Assembly (NCBI RefSeq): GCF_005938385.1
Contig: NZ_VCRA01000011.1
Location: 124,001 to 188,000 of the forward strand
Direction: 5' to 3'
From: Paenibacillus mesophilus
GTDB taxonomy: Bacteria > Bacillota > Bacilli > Paenibacillales > NBRC-103111
Length of the DNA: 64,000 bases
The translations under genes and the position numbers were made by a program. Shown in pieces: positions 50,205 through 59,145 of this stretch. The notes below the pieces were generated by a model. That model was not told the DNA's origin. It made no database searches and was given only the letters and a program-made list of their open reading frames with translations. The stretch's first letter is position 1, and each line of letters opens with the position of its first letter.

Positions 50205-52130
50205 TCACATCCGATTCGAAGATATCGTAATCGTCCCCGTTCCGGCATTCTGGAATGAAGCCGTTTCCCCTCCGTTCAGCAGATCGTTGTTGACCGCGAA
50301 GTTTTGAGCGCTGGCCGCATCGGCTATATTCAGCCCATACCTCGGCCGGATCGTTCCCGAGCCTTTGCGGACCGTGTTCATCTGGATCATATTGTAACTG
50401 CTCTGCTCCATGATGAGCATATTGTCGTATGTGTTAGGAGCTTCCTGACTATTTCCGATGCATGTATTCGATAAAACTTGGTTGGACTGGGACTGACTTC
50501 GCAGCCACAAGCCCGCTTGCAAATTATCATTGCATATATTGCCTTGCAGCTTATTGTAAGAAGATTCCCATAGCTGAACCCCGTACCGGTTCCTGACGCA
50601 CAGATTGCCGGAAATGTCGTTATACTGACAAGTCGCCCCTACCAGGCGAATGCCGAACTGGTTTCCGTCACACCGGTTGTCGGCCACGAGGCAGTACCGG
50701 GCGTGCGTAAGATTGATTCCTTCATTCTGGTTCCCCTTGCACACATTGAGCTGAAACAGGTTGTATCCGATATCCGTCGTATTCGTTCCCTCCACGACGA
50801 TCCCCTTTGTCCCGTTGTCTAGCACCGTATTGCCGATGAACTGATTGTATTGGTTTTTGCCGGTCCGGTTGTTCCCGCCGATCCGGATTCCCATCTCGGT
50901 ATTGCCGTTGCAGCTGTTGTACAGCACTTTATTATGGGAAGCGCCTCTAACTTGAATCCCGCGGCGATTACGGTCGCATGTGTTTCCTTCGAGCAGGTTG
51001 CCCCGGGCGTTGTCGTCGGTCGTGCCGTAGATGGCGATTCCGCTGCCTTGATTATCGTTGCATATGCAATTGACGACAGAGAAATCTTGAACGACATCCC
51101 CTTCATTCGGCTCGATATCAATGCCGCTCTGGGGCTCTACGCCGTTTGTTTTGTTGAAACGGCTGCCGAATGCGAGCCCGCCGATGCAGGATGTAACGGA
51201 CATGCCTTGCCGCCGGTTGTTCTCGCACGTCACTTGCAAAATGTTGACATTCTCGCACGAGCTCCTATTGGACGCACTTTCAATCCCGATGTAGATCCCG
51301 TCGCCCCAGCAGTCCTTGATCACGATGTCCCGGATCGTGACGTTCCGGCTGCTGCGTATTGAAATTCCCATTCCATGCTCGCCGGTGGCGGCCTGATGCT
51401 CATACCGGTCACCCCAAATAGTCCCGCCCTGCACCGTTACATGGTCCTTATTTACAATATGGATAATATGGTACAAATTCGCCGCGTTCGGAATCGCTTT
51501 CAAAACGGCGCCGGGCGACAGCAGCAAAATTGTGTTGCTATTCGGCTTTAATGCCACGAGCGCATTGATCATGTACACTCCATCCGGCACCAGCACCGTT
51601 CCGCCGCTTGCGGGAACAGTGTCCAGCGCTCGCTGGATGACGGCCGTATCATCCGTGCTCCCGTCGCCTGCGGCCCCAAACCATCTCACGTTTAAGGGCT
51701 CGTCTCCGATCAACCGCTTGTACCGCGCGCCCGATGCGGAAACAATAACCGTTCCCGTGTTGTCTACCGACGCCGTATCTCCCGGATCGTACAGAAACCA
51801 GCCTTCCTTGCCGGAATCGGCAACAAAGTAAAGCGTGTTCGCATCGGGGGCCGGAATCGTCCTAAGCCCGGCTATCGTGGTCATATGGCACTTGGAGGAA
51901 TACAGCGATCCGTTCGGGTTTCCGCCGCCCGCCCCGTATACGCTCCCCATCAATGTCGAGCCGTTCCCGCCTTGAGCCGCGAACAAGCTGTTATTCAACA
52001 GAATCGCAGCCGCACCGGTTGTGCCCAAAGAAGCCAGAAGCTTTCTTCTGCTAAGCTTGCTTTGCAGAGCAGACGGGCTTGCAATCTCCTCGCGCGCCGG
52101 ATTCGTGAGCCTATCTTTTTCATCCAACAT
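50205..52130 (-). CDS. Tat-exported right-handed beta-helix protein
   Basis: 641 residues. A short N-terminal stretch leads into a twin-arginine signal, SRRKLLASLGTTGAAAILL (about residues 27-45), so it is exported folded. A pectate-lyase-superfamily segment (DDTAVIQRALDTVPASGGTVLVPDGVY) begins the parallel beta-helix, which continues as many N-rich NTC/NxC coils (GNTCDRNRRGIQV, GNICNDNLQAGL). Such proteins bind or cut polysaccharides, but no catalytic residues stand out. ATG 52130 is chosen because GGAGGAG lies 6 bp upstream; the longer frame to 52226 starts at a GTG without a spaced binding site. Confidence 0.82.
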   Translation of the reverse strand: MLDEKDRLTNPAREEIASPSALQSKLSRRKLLASLGTTGAAAILLNNSLFAAQGGNGSTLMGSVYGAGGGNPNGSLYSSKCHMTTIAGLRTIPAPDANTLYFVADSGKEGWFLYDPGDTASVDNTGTVIVSASGARYKRLIGDEPLNVRWFGAAGDGSTDDTAVIQRALDTVPASGGTVLVPDGVYMINALVALKPNSNTILLLSPGAVLKAIPNAANLYHIIHIVNKDHVTVQGGTIWGDRYEHQAATGEHGMGISIRSSRNVTIRDIVIKDCWGDGIYIGIESASNRSSCENVNILQVTCENNRRQGMSVTSCIGGLAFGSRFNKTNGVEPQSGIDIEPNEGDVVQDFSVVNCICNDNQGSGIAIYGTTDDNARGNLLEGNTCDRNRRGIQVRGASHNKVLYNSCNGNTEMGIRIGGNNRTGKNQYNQFIGNTVLDNGTKGIVVEGTNTTDIGYNLFQLNVCKGNQNEGINLTHARYCLVADNRCDGNQFGIRLVGATCQYNDISGNLCVRNRYGVQLWESSYNKLQGNICNDNLQAGLWLRSQSQSNQVLSNTCIGNSQEAPNTYDNMLIMEQSSYNMIQMNTVRKGSGTIRPRYGLNIADAASAQNFAVNNDLLNGGETASFQNAGTGTITISSNRM

Positions 52131-52150
52131 TTCGAACTCCTCCAATCGGT

Positions 52151-52186
52151 TTATTTTTTGGAGCTTCTTGCTTTCTTGATCGCCAT
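52151..52186 (-). other. Possible 11-codon leader peptide ahead of the beta-helix gene
   Basis: ATG at 52186 has GGGAGGAG at normal spacing and reads MAIKKARSSKK before a TAA at 52151, just upstream of the main gene's ribosome binding site. Very basic. It may be a leader ORF or chance. Confidence 0.35.
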
Positions 52187-52591
52187 GTTCGCTTTCTCCT
52201 CCCATTCTCTTCCCATTCTCCTCCACATCTGAATTCCCACGTATGATAGACCAAGTATTCTATCACTATCGTTTGTGCATTCCCTGCCGCCTCCCTTCCG
52301 AGCGGAACATACCGCTATCTTGACGGGATTTACTTCCGCATACGGTTATATGGCTTATGGTACCGTTTTCATCCGTAATCGTTCTATACAAGATCGAACT
52401 AAAAATTGATGTAATTCTATCCTCTCTCGGAAGCAAGACGAGGTTCGAAAAGTAGTGTGAATTACATTCGCCGAAATAAGACCTAAAATGGGAATTATTT
52501 GATTTTATGGAGCGTCCTTGATATCCTGAATTTGTAAGTCTATGAATCCGGAATGATAGGTATAGCCGGAATGGAAGGTGGAGGGATACCA
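52187..52591. other. Divergent intergenic region
   Basis: Lies between the minus-strand beta-helix gene and the plus-strand binding-protein gene, more AT-rich than its surroundings. On the minus strand CATACGTG (52245-52238) with an ATA 15 bp upstream faintly resembles a sporulation (sigma-E-like) promoter. No gene, tRNA or strong hairpin seen. Confidence 0.35.
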
Positions 52592-53995
52592 TTGGCAATG
52601 CGGATAAGCAGAGGAGCGGCAGCATTGACGGCAGCGGCGGTCATGCTTGCAGGATGCGGTGCCGGGGGCACGGAGGCCAAGCTGAAGGAGCTCGGCAAGG
52701 ACGAGAAGGCGACGATTAAAGTAGTGAGCACCACGGACGAACGGATGTTCAGTCAGCAATATGGGCAATTATTTTCGGTAAAATATCCGAATATCGACAT
52801 TCAGTACGTTTCCACGCAAGGCGTAATCAAGTACGGCCCGGACACGGACTTCAATAAGGAGTATGAGAAATTCTTGGACGAGCAGAAACCGGATGTTTTG
52901 ATTCTATCCATGGACCTATATGAGAGGATGGCGGACAGCGGCAAGCTATACGATCTGGAGCCGGTTATCCGCCAGGACAAGTTCGATCTGTCAGGCATTT
53001 TGCCGGCGGTGCTCGACACGATCAAATCGCGAAGCGGCGGCAAGCTATACGGGCTTGCTCCAAGCTTCAATTCGCAAGCGTTGTTTTATAACAAGTCGCT
53101 GTTCGATAAAAACGGCGTCCCCTACCCGAAAGACGAGATGAGTTGGGAGGAACTGCTGGATTTGGCCAGACGGTTTCCTACGACGGGGGACGACGCGACC
53201 CGAGCTTACGGCTTTGGATTGGGAAATTTGGACAGCCTTTATCGGCTGGTGACGATGATCGGCACGACGAAAGGACTGAATTTCGTTGACCCGGACAGCC
53301 TTACGATGACGATGAAGACTGACGGCTGGAAGCAGGCGGCGCAGCTCGGGCTGGATGCATACAAATCGAAAGCCGTATACCGGCAAAATCCGAACCAGCA
53401 GTTCCGTGGCGGAACGATGGAGGACTTTTACAGGCAGGACCCGTTTATCGGGGGGAGAGTGGCGATGATGATCAGCGGCACTTATTATTTGGACAGCTTG
53501 CGTCAGGCGAAGACGGCGCTTCGGGACGATATGCCGCAGTGGGACCTTGTGACGGTCCCGGTCGATGCGGGAAATCCGGGCACTACCGCTTCGCTAAGCG
53601 TCAACCAAATATTTGCCGTAAACGCACAATCTCCGAACGTAAGAGCGGCTTGGGAGTTCGTCAAATATATCAATGACAACGAATATGCGCGGGTCACATC
53701 GAAGACGCCGGCGTTCGGCAGCATCACATCGCGGGCCTCTTATTTGAAAGATACGGAAGGACGGAATATCGAAGCGTTTTATAAAATAAAAGGGAACAGC
53801 GCAGCATTCAACAAAGCGATGGCGAACATCCCCCCGGCGTTCATCGGGCAATTATACGGAATCGCCGAGGCGGAGTTCAAAGAGGCTCTGGAAGGACGAA
53901 AAACGATCGACGAGGCGCTTCAGGCGATTCAGGAGAAAGGGCAGATCGAGCTGACGAAGGCGAAGCAAGCGGAGGAGCAGAAGAAAAAAGGATAG
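52592..53995 (+). CDS. ABC-type extracellular solute-binding lipoprotein, lone copy 2
   Basis: 467 residues. The signal peptide ends in the lipobox VMLAGC, followed by a family 1 binding-protein fold (YGLAPSFNSQALFYNKSLFDKNGVPYPKD, GGRVAMMISGTYYL). TTG at 52592 sits 7 bp from GGAGG; the ATG two codons on is the alternative. The C-terminus is a Lys/Glu-rich tail. No permease or ATPase gene nearby, as with the copy at 14157. Ligand unknown, probably a carbohydrate. Confidence 0.83.
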   Translation: MAMRISRGAAALTAAAVMLAGCGAGGTEAKLKELGKDEKATIKVVSTTDERMFSQQYGQLFSVKYPNIDIQYVSTQGVIKYGPDTDFNKEYEKFLDEQKPDVLILSMDLYERMADSGKLYDLEPVIRQDKFDLSGILPAVLDTIKSRSGGKLYGLAPSFNSQALFYNKSLFDKNGVPYPKDEMSWEELLDLARRFPTTGDDATRAYGFGLGNLDSLYRLVTMIGTTKGLNFVDPDSLTMTMKTDGWKQAAQLGLDAYKSKAVYRQNPNQQFRGGTMEDFYRQDPFIGGRVAMMISGTYYLDSLRQAKTALRDDMPQWDLVTVPVDAGNPGTTASLSVNQIFAVNAQSPNVRAAWEFVKYINDNEYARVTSKTPAFGSITSRASYLKDTEGRNIEAFYKIKGNSAAFNKAMANIPPAFIGQLYGIAEAEFKEALEGRKTIDEALQAIQEKGQIELTKAKQAEEQKKKG

Positions 53996-54118
53996 CCAAA
54001 TTTGATGTATACGCAGCCACCGATTAGGAAATAATAAATACGGGCATTCGCGGCAAAAAAAGCTTGCATAAGCTGAACAAGAAACTGCCTGATTTGTCCT
54101 AATGAAATGGAGAAAAGG

Positions 54119-54190
54119 AATCATCTTGCAGCGAGTTTTGGCTTTGAGTTTCTACCATCTGTCTGAAGCGGCAAGGTGATTTTTTTTCGT
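54119..54190 (+). terminator. Long-loop terminator after the binding-protein gene
   Basis: AATCATCTTGC pairs with GCAAGGTGATT (one G-U) across a ~45-base loop, then eight T. The long loop is unusual and leaves room for another structure. Confidence 0.5.
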
Positions 54191-54265
54191 AATGCAATGG
54201 CCGTTTAATCATTTGTTCAGCTTATATACAGCTTCCTGTTCGCGTACCGGGAGGTGAAGAAGCGC

Positions 54266-54475
54266 ATGGCGATCAAAACCGACGACTACATCAAATATTT
54301 GACCGAGAAAGTTGTCGCATACATGGATATGCCTGCAGACGTGCGCAAGGAGCAGCGCAGCCTGTACAGAAGCACGAGGGAGCCGTGGCAGGTGCGCTGG
54401 TTCGGCATGGTTCCATTGTCCGTCCTGATCTGGTGGAAGCAGCGGAAACGCAAAAAAGAACACCCCGATCCGTAA
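54266..54475 (+). CDS. yqzE: YqzE-family protein
   Basis: 69 residues: KTDDYIKYLTEKVVAYMD, then a basic middle and a short hydrophobic stretch WFGMVPLSVLIWW, ending in a Lys/Arg-rich tail. This matches YqzE, a small protein of Bacillales found next to competence comG genes in B. subtilis; no comG genes are visible here. ATG at 54266 is placed 11 bp after GGGAGG; the GTG at 54254 overlaps that site. Confidence 0.82.
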   Translation: MAIKTDDYIKYLTEKVVAYMDMPADVRKEQRSLYRSTREPWQVRWFGMVPLSVLIWWKQRKRKKEHPDP

Positions 54476-54497
54476 TACGGATTTGATGGGGTGTTTT
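54459..54497. terminator. Bidirectional terminator between yqzE and the minus-strand gene
   Basis: AACACCCC/GGGGTGTT with inner ATCCGTA/TACGGAT, T run to the right and A run to the left. Confidence 0.88.
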
Positions 54498-54527
54498 CTA
54501 TGGGAAGAGGAGGAGAAATACCGAAAG

Positions 54528-55523
54528 TTAGGAAAATGTGCTGATCCGCTGCCGATGAAAGGAGCCGTATTGCATCAATACGTCGAACGGAACATACCGT
54601 TCGCCTTCCTGCTCCAGACGGATGTACGGTGTGCTGCCGCTCCAGTCGTGATAACCGGTTACGGCCAGCGGTACAAGCACGGTCTTGCCGTACAGGTTGG
54701 CCGCAAAGGTGACGGATGGGCTTTCCGTGCCGATCATGGCGAGTAAGTCTCGCGCGGATGCGACAGGAAGCGGTGTATCGCTGATCCAGTACGTGTTATC
54801 GAAAGGATCGAACGGTGAAATCGCAATCGATCGGGCCAGCTTAGGAATCGCCTCCGGCAATGCGGCGGCGGGGTTGAAAGGTTGAAGCGGCTGGAAGCTT
54901 TGTGCGGACAAAGGGAGCCGCTCCCCGGTCTTCGCGTCCAAAAAGATCGATTCCCTCTCGTGCTGCAATTTCCAAACGGCGTGAAGCGGGCTGAAATACA
55001 GACGTTCGGGAGGGGTCGGGGAAGACTTCAAATAATAGGCCAAGTCGGTATCGGGATGTATGAGTTCAAGCTGTATCAAAGAACGATACAGCGTATTCAT
55101 GCTGAAAAGGGGGTTATCGCCGGCGCCGTATTCGGTAAGTCTCAGCTTGCCGTCTTCCGTCGCCCCTACTACAAGATAGCCGATTTCCTTGCCGTCCTTG
55201 TGAAGAAGAACGAGCCATCCGTGCATCCCGGGTCCGAGCGGATAGCGGGACCATCGGGCGCCTTGCCAATGCCGGAAAGCTTCCTCGGCTGAAAGAGATC
55301 GGATCCAAGCCTCGATTTGAGTATCGAGCGATACGGTGTCATTAGAGTCGATCGTCCCGGGTTCTGAGGACAACCCTGTAAGGGGAAGCCCGTGCGGTTC
55401 AGCGGCCAAAGCCGATGGATGCGTTTCCATCTTTTGTTGCAGCGCCGCGCTGTCGTACGCGCGGAAGAACATCAACCCGACTCCGAGAAAGAGAGCCGCC
55501 ACCGCTAGCAGCCATCGGTGCAT
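54528..55523 (-). CDS. Membrane-anchored extracytoplasmic protein, unknown
   Basis: 331 residues: an N-terminal membrane anchor or uncleaved signal (about 3-22, WLLAVAALFLGVGLMFF) and a large outer domain with mixed strands (GWLVLLHKDGKEIGYLVVGAT, KLQHERESIFLDAKTGERL). No cysteine lipobox or catalytic motif is seen. No family recognised. It lies downstream of yqhG in the same direction, but 180 bp and an odd hairpin separate them. Confidence 0.7.
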   Translation of the reverse strand: MHRWLLAVAALFLGVGLMFFRAYDSAALQQKMETHPSALAAEPHGLPLTGLSSEPGTIDSNDTVSLDTQIEAWIRSLSAEEAFRHWQGARWSRYPLGPGMHGWLVLLHKDGKEIGYLVVGATEDGKLRLTEYGAGDNPLFSMNTLYRSLIQLELIHPDTDLAYYLKSSPTPPERLYFSPLHAVWKLQHERESIFLDAKTGERLPLSAQSFQPLQPFNPAAALPEAIPKLARSIAISPFDPFDNTYWISDTPLPVASARDLLAMIGTESPSVTFAANLYGKTVLVPLAVTGYHDWSGSTPYIRLEQEGERYVPFDVLMQYGSFHRQRISTFS

Positions 55524-55640
55524 TAGTCATCACCTGCCGTATTTGAATTCGGGGGCATCCGTTGAGGCGAGGGCGGTGTATATTAAGATATGCACTCATT
55601 GTAACGAATATGCCCAAAAAATGTTGTTGCTTCCTGTCAG

Positions 55641-55669
55641 ACAGCCGGCTTTTTTTTGGCTGTTTTTTT
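55641..55669 (+). terminator. Terminator-like hairpin on the plus strand with no upstream gene
   Basis: ACAGCC (55641-55646) pairs with GGCTGT (55658-55663), then seven T, oriented for the plus strand, whereas both flanking genes are on the minus strand. Confidence 0.5.
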
Positions 55670-55704
55670 GAGAAGTTTTAGCGGGATTCGTCAGTTCATG
55701 CCGT

Positions 55705-56694
55705 TCAAGGGCGTTTCAGATGAAAAAGACCGCCGTTTACGACAGAAACGCGGATTCTCGGCCGGTATTGCCAATCGAGCTCCTCCCGGCGCTTGCTCCA
55801 TTGCTCCTCGGCCTCCCTTCTCGGCTCTTCCTCCAGCCCTTTCACGGCGTCTTCATAGTAACTGTCGACTCGTTCGAGCTCGTCTTTCAATCGCTGATGC
55901 GCTTTCGCGGCCCAATTGTGATCGTACCGTTTCAGCATTTTCTCCGCATGCTGCTCGACAATCGTGCGGGCCCGGGCCAGAGTGACGGCAGGACGCGCGA
56001 TATATACGTTCGGCGGGAGCCGGGGGGTGAGCTTCTTGCCCGAGATCGTTTCGTGAAACGATTCATGCAGCTCGCCGGTCGATAAATCGACCCCGATCGA
56101 ATGAAGCTCGTCCCGCTTCATGTCGCACTCGAGCTCGATCTTCATGTTGACGCACAGGTAAGAGTTGTAACCGGACGAGCCCGGGGCGGTCCGCGTGGCA
56201 GGATCGGGCTCCTCGAACAGCTGAACATGCTTGCCGGTCGATTTCACCGCATCGAACAGCTGCAGCAGTCGTTTGCTTCCGAACGTTACTTCTTCCCGCG
56301 GAATTCGGCCTGGTCCGAATGTGCCGGTGCCGCTCCCGCCTGCGGTTACGCCGAAATACCGGCCGAGAATGGAATCGCCCGATTGACCGAGCGGCTGACC
56401 GGATGGTCCAAGCACTTGAGGCGTCGCGGCGGACGGCTGGCTTCTTTCTTGGGCGGCTTTGGCTTCCGCTTCGGCCCGCACTTTGTCCGGATCGAAAATA
56501 AACGTAAACGTCATCGTCTCCGGGACGGCTCCCGTCCGCTCTACGAAGCCCCAGTAATACGAACGGTTCGTCAAGCGTTTGTCCGCCTCCGGCGAAAGCT
56601 TCACCGTAACGTAGGCGGGGTGCTTCTCGATGACGTGGCAGCCTGTCGCATCCAAATAACGGAGCGCGAATTTTTGGATTTGTTTCGTATTCAA
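55705..56694 (-). CDS. yqhG: YqhG-family protein
   Basis: 329 residues, soluble. It begins QKFALRYLDATGCHVIEKHPAYVTVKLSPEADKRLTNR like B. subtilis YqhG and ends with a coiled-coil stretch rich in Glu/Arg (ERVDSYYEDAVKGLEEEPRREAEEQW). Start ATG overlaps the yqhH stop by 4 bp, so it is coupled to the helicase. Function unknown; it may be a helicase partner. An insert rich in Gly/Ser (about 95-130) looks variable. Confidence 0.85.
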   Translation of the reverse strand: MNTKQIQKFALRYLDATGCHVIEKHPAYVTVKLSPEADKRLTNRSYYWGFVERTGAVPETMTFTFIFDPDKVRAEAEAKAAQERSQPSAATPQVLGPSGQPLGQSGDSILGRYFGVTAGGSGTGTFGPGRIPREEVTFGSKRLLQLFDAVKSTGKHVQLFEEPDPATRTAPGSSGYNSYLCVNMKIELECDMKRDELHSIGVDLSTGELHESFHETISGKKLTPRLPPNVYIARPAVTLARARTIVEQHAEKMLKRYDHNWAAKAHQRLKDELERVDSYYEDAVKGLEEEPRREAEEQWSKRREELDWQYRPRIRVSVVNGGLFHLKRP

Positions 56695-58484
56695 GAGCTT
56701 ACCTCCGCATCCGGTGCTATGGTTTGTCCGACGGCATTCAAGATGGCTCCGATATGAGCCTTCTGCCCGCGCTCCTGCTCCACTTCGTCGCGGATCGAAC
56801 GGAACGAGTCGCCGAGCCGGTTGAGGTTAACACGCATGTCCTGCTCCGACTTCGATTCCGCCCACATTTTGAACAAGCTCGATTCGAGCGACGTTTTCTT
56901 CTCGAACCGCTCGAGAATCGTATCGAGCCCTCCGATTACCATTTCGAACATGTTGATCTTCTCGTGCAGCAGCGACAAAATGTGCTCCTCGATCGTACCG
57001 ACCGTCGACAAGTTGAAAATTTGCACGTTTTCCGTTTGCCCGAGCCGATGAACGCGGCCGATCCGCTGCTCGACCCGCATCGGATTCCATGGCAAATCGA
57101 AATTGACGACATGGTGGCAAAACTGCAGGTTGATGCCCTCACCGCCGGCTTCGGTTGCGACCATCACTTGAGCGCGGCCTTTGAACAGGTCCATCATCCA
57201 ATCTTTCTTACCCCGGTTCATCCCACCCCGATAAGGAACGGCGACAATGTTATGCTGCTTCAAATATTGGAGCAAATATTCTTGAGAAGCCCGATATTCG
57301 GTGAAGACGATCGTCTTGTCGCCTATATTTTGGATCAGCTCCAACGTTTTCTCGGCTTTCGTATTCGATTTGATGCTGCGGATCAGCTCGACGAGCTCCC
57401 ATATTTTCGGCCTCAGCGGAGAATCCTCCGCCATTTTTTTGAACAGGTTGACCAGTGTCAGGAACACGGCGTCGCGGCTGCTGCATACTTCCCGCTGCAG
57501 CGTCACGAGGGACAGCATGCTGCCGATATCTCCCCGGGCATCCTGGTATCGGCCCTTCACGAAATCGCATACTCCGTCATAGAGCGCCTGCTCGTCGGGA
57601 GAAAGCGTGAGCGGGATGTTTTTGACGATACGCGAAGTAAATTGTAGCTCGCCGTCTCCTCTGCGGTTGCGGATCATCACTTTGGACAGCTCCTCTTGAA
57701 GCTTGTCCTCGTTTTTGGGCAGCCGCTTGTCCACGACGAAGTTGGCGGCGAAGTGGCCTTGACCGCCAAGCTGTCCCGGCTTAAGCAGGGTGATCAGGTT
57801 GTACAGCTCGCCCAGATCGTTCTGGACCGGGGTCGCCGTCAGCAGCAGGCAATATTTTTTGCGCAGCTCCTGGACGAACTTGTAGTTGGTTGTCTTTTTG
57901 TTTTTCAGCTTATGGGCTTCGTCGACGACGAGCATATCGTATTCCTGGTTCAGCACGATTTCGCGGTGCGGATCGCGCTTGGCCGTATCCATGGAGGCGA
58001 CGACGACATCGTATTGGGTCCACATATATTCTTTCTTCTGCGCCACGGCGGGGATGCCGAACTTCTGGTTCAGCTCGCGCACCCATTGGAGCACAAGGGA
58101 GGCGGGTACGAGAATGAGCACTTTGCGGACGAGCCCGCGGATCAAATATTCTTTGATGATGAGTCCGGCCTCGATCGTCTTGCCAAGCCCGACCTCGTCG
58201 GCGAGAATCGCCCGACCCCGCATTTCGTAGAGCACCTTTTTGGCCGTATCGATCTGGTGCGGGAGCGGCTTGAGCTGCCGGATATGCGGCAAGCATAGGA
58301 GATCGTCGAAGCTCGCGATCAATCCGGCTTGCTCGGCTTCGCAGGCGAGCTGGTACATCGTCCAGTCGTCCCACGGACCGTTTTTGTGGACGCGCGCTTC
58401 CAGTTCTTCGAACCAGGAACGGTCGAAATGGATGTTCAGATGGTCGTTCAGGCTGCGTACGTGTTCCGTTGATGCCGAAATCAT
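56691..58484 (-). CDS. yqhH: YqhH-type SNF2-family helicase
   Basis: 597 residues. Superfamily 2 SNF2/RapA-like DNA-dependent ATPase: LADEVGLGKTIEAG (motif I), VVDEAHKLKN (II), LLLTATPVQND (III) and GRVHRLGQT (VI) are intact. ATG at 58484 is chosen for AAGGAGG 8 bp upstream; 15 further upstream codons read Arg/Lys-rich and lack a site. As in B. subtilis it lies back to back with the glycine-cleavage operon and is followed by yqhG. Cellular role unknown. Confidence 0.9.
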   Translation of the reverse strand: MISASTEHVRSLNDHLNIHFDRSWFEELEARVHKNGPWDDWTMYQLACEAEQAGLIASFDDLLCLPHIRQLKPLPHQIDTAKKVLYEMRGRAILADEVGLGKTIEAGLIIKEYLIRGLVRKVLILVPASLVLQWVRELNQKFGIPAVAQKKEYMWTQYDVVVASMDTAKRDPHREIVLNQEYDMLVVDEAHKLKNKKTTNYKFVQELRKKYCLLLTATPVQNDLGELYNLITLLKPGQLGGQGHFAANFVVDKRLPKNEDKLQEELSKVMIRNRRGDGELQFTSRIVKNIPLTLSPDEQALYDGVCDFVKGRYQDARGDIGSMLSLVTLQREVCSSRDAVFLTLVNLFKKMAEDSPLRPKIWELVELIRSIKSNTKAEKTLELIQNIGDKTIVFTEYRASQEYLLQYLKQHNIVAVPYRGGMNRGKKDWMMDLFKGRAQVMVATEAGGEGINLQFCHHVVNFDLPWNPMRVEQRIGRVHRLGQTENVQIFNLSTVGTIEEHILSLLHEKINMFEMVIGGLDTILERFEKKTSLESSLFKMWAESKSEQDMRVNLNRLGDSFRSIRDEVEQERGQKAHIGAILNAVGQTIAPDAEVSS

Positions 58485-58734
58485 TCGCGTATCCTCCTTG
58501 CGTCTCCGCCACTTTCGGGGGCATAGCATCTAGTATTAACCAATTGATGGGGAAACATAACGAAGCCGTCGGAAGAGGGCGGTTTGCCGATATGGCGGGA
58601 CGAACCGGCTTTCCGCTAACCGCGGTTTGACCGATTTTCCGTTTACTCGGAAAAATTCCCCTTTCCGAGACGGCTCGAATCATGTAAAATGGTGTAGGTA
58701 ATCGGCAACTGAATACGGCGGATGAAGGTTCAAG

Positions 58735-58985
58735 GAGAGATTGCCTCTCACCCCGGGGTAAACGATGCGCGCATCGGACGGGGAGGGAAGGCGGCGCCGA
58801 AGGAGTAAGCCGCTTCAAGCGGTGAATCTCTCAGGCAAAAGGACTTGATCCGGACGCATCTCTGGAGAGCGTTCGACCCTCCAGGCCCACTATGCGGCCA
58901 GGACGGGAAGCGGACCACCCAAGGGGTAACTTTGCGGCGGCAACAACTTTATCGGCGCTTAGGGAACTCTCAGGTACAAGGACAG
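58735..58985 (+). ncRNA. Tandem glycine riboswitch
   Basis: Two consecutive glycine aptamers. Aptamer 1 (about 58735-58845) opens with GGAGAGA and ends with the hallmark CTCTCAGGCAAAAGGAC, with GCCGAAGGAGTAAGCC in the middle. Aptamer 2 (about 58862-58985) opens CTGGAGAGCGTTCG, holds CACCCAAGGGGTAACT, and ends CTCTCAGGTACAAGGACAG. In this class glycine binding turns the downstream catabolic genes on. The expression platform is the terminator that follows. Confidence 0.93.
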
Positions 58986-59045
58986 GGCAAAAGGACGTAT
59001 GCTTGCTGCGGTAAGCGTGCTTCGTTTTGCCGTGTCCTTTTTGCG
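58978..59045 (+). terminator. Riboswitch-controlled terminator
   Basis: AAGGACAGGGCAAAA pairs with TTTTGCCGTGTCCTT with one G-T or bulge, followed by five T. Its left arm overlaps the last bases of aptamer 2, so ligand-bound aptamer should prevent its formation. Confidence 0.85.
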
Positions 59046-59145
59046 TCTCGCATCGCCGGAGTGAAAATGGCCGCATGGAGGAAAACTAAGTCAAACTCCC
59101 CCGGTGAACGGGGCGAAATGAATACCTTCCCAACGAGGTGAACGT

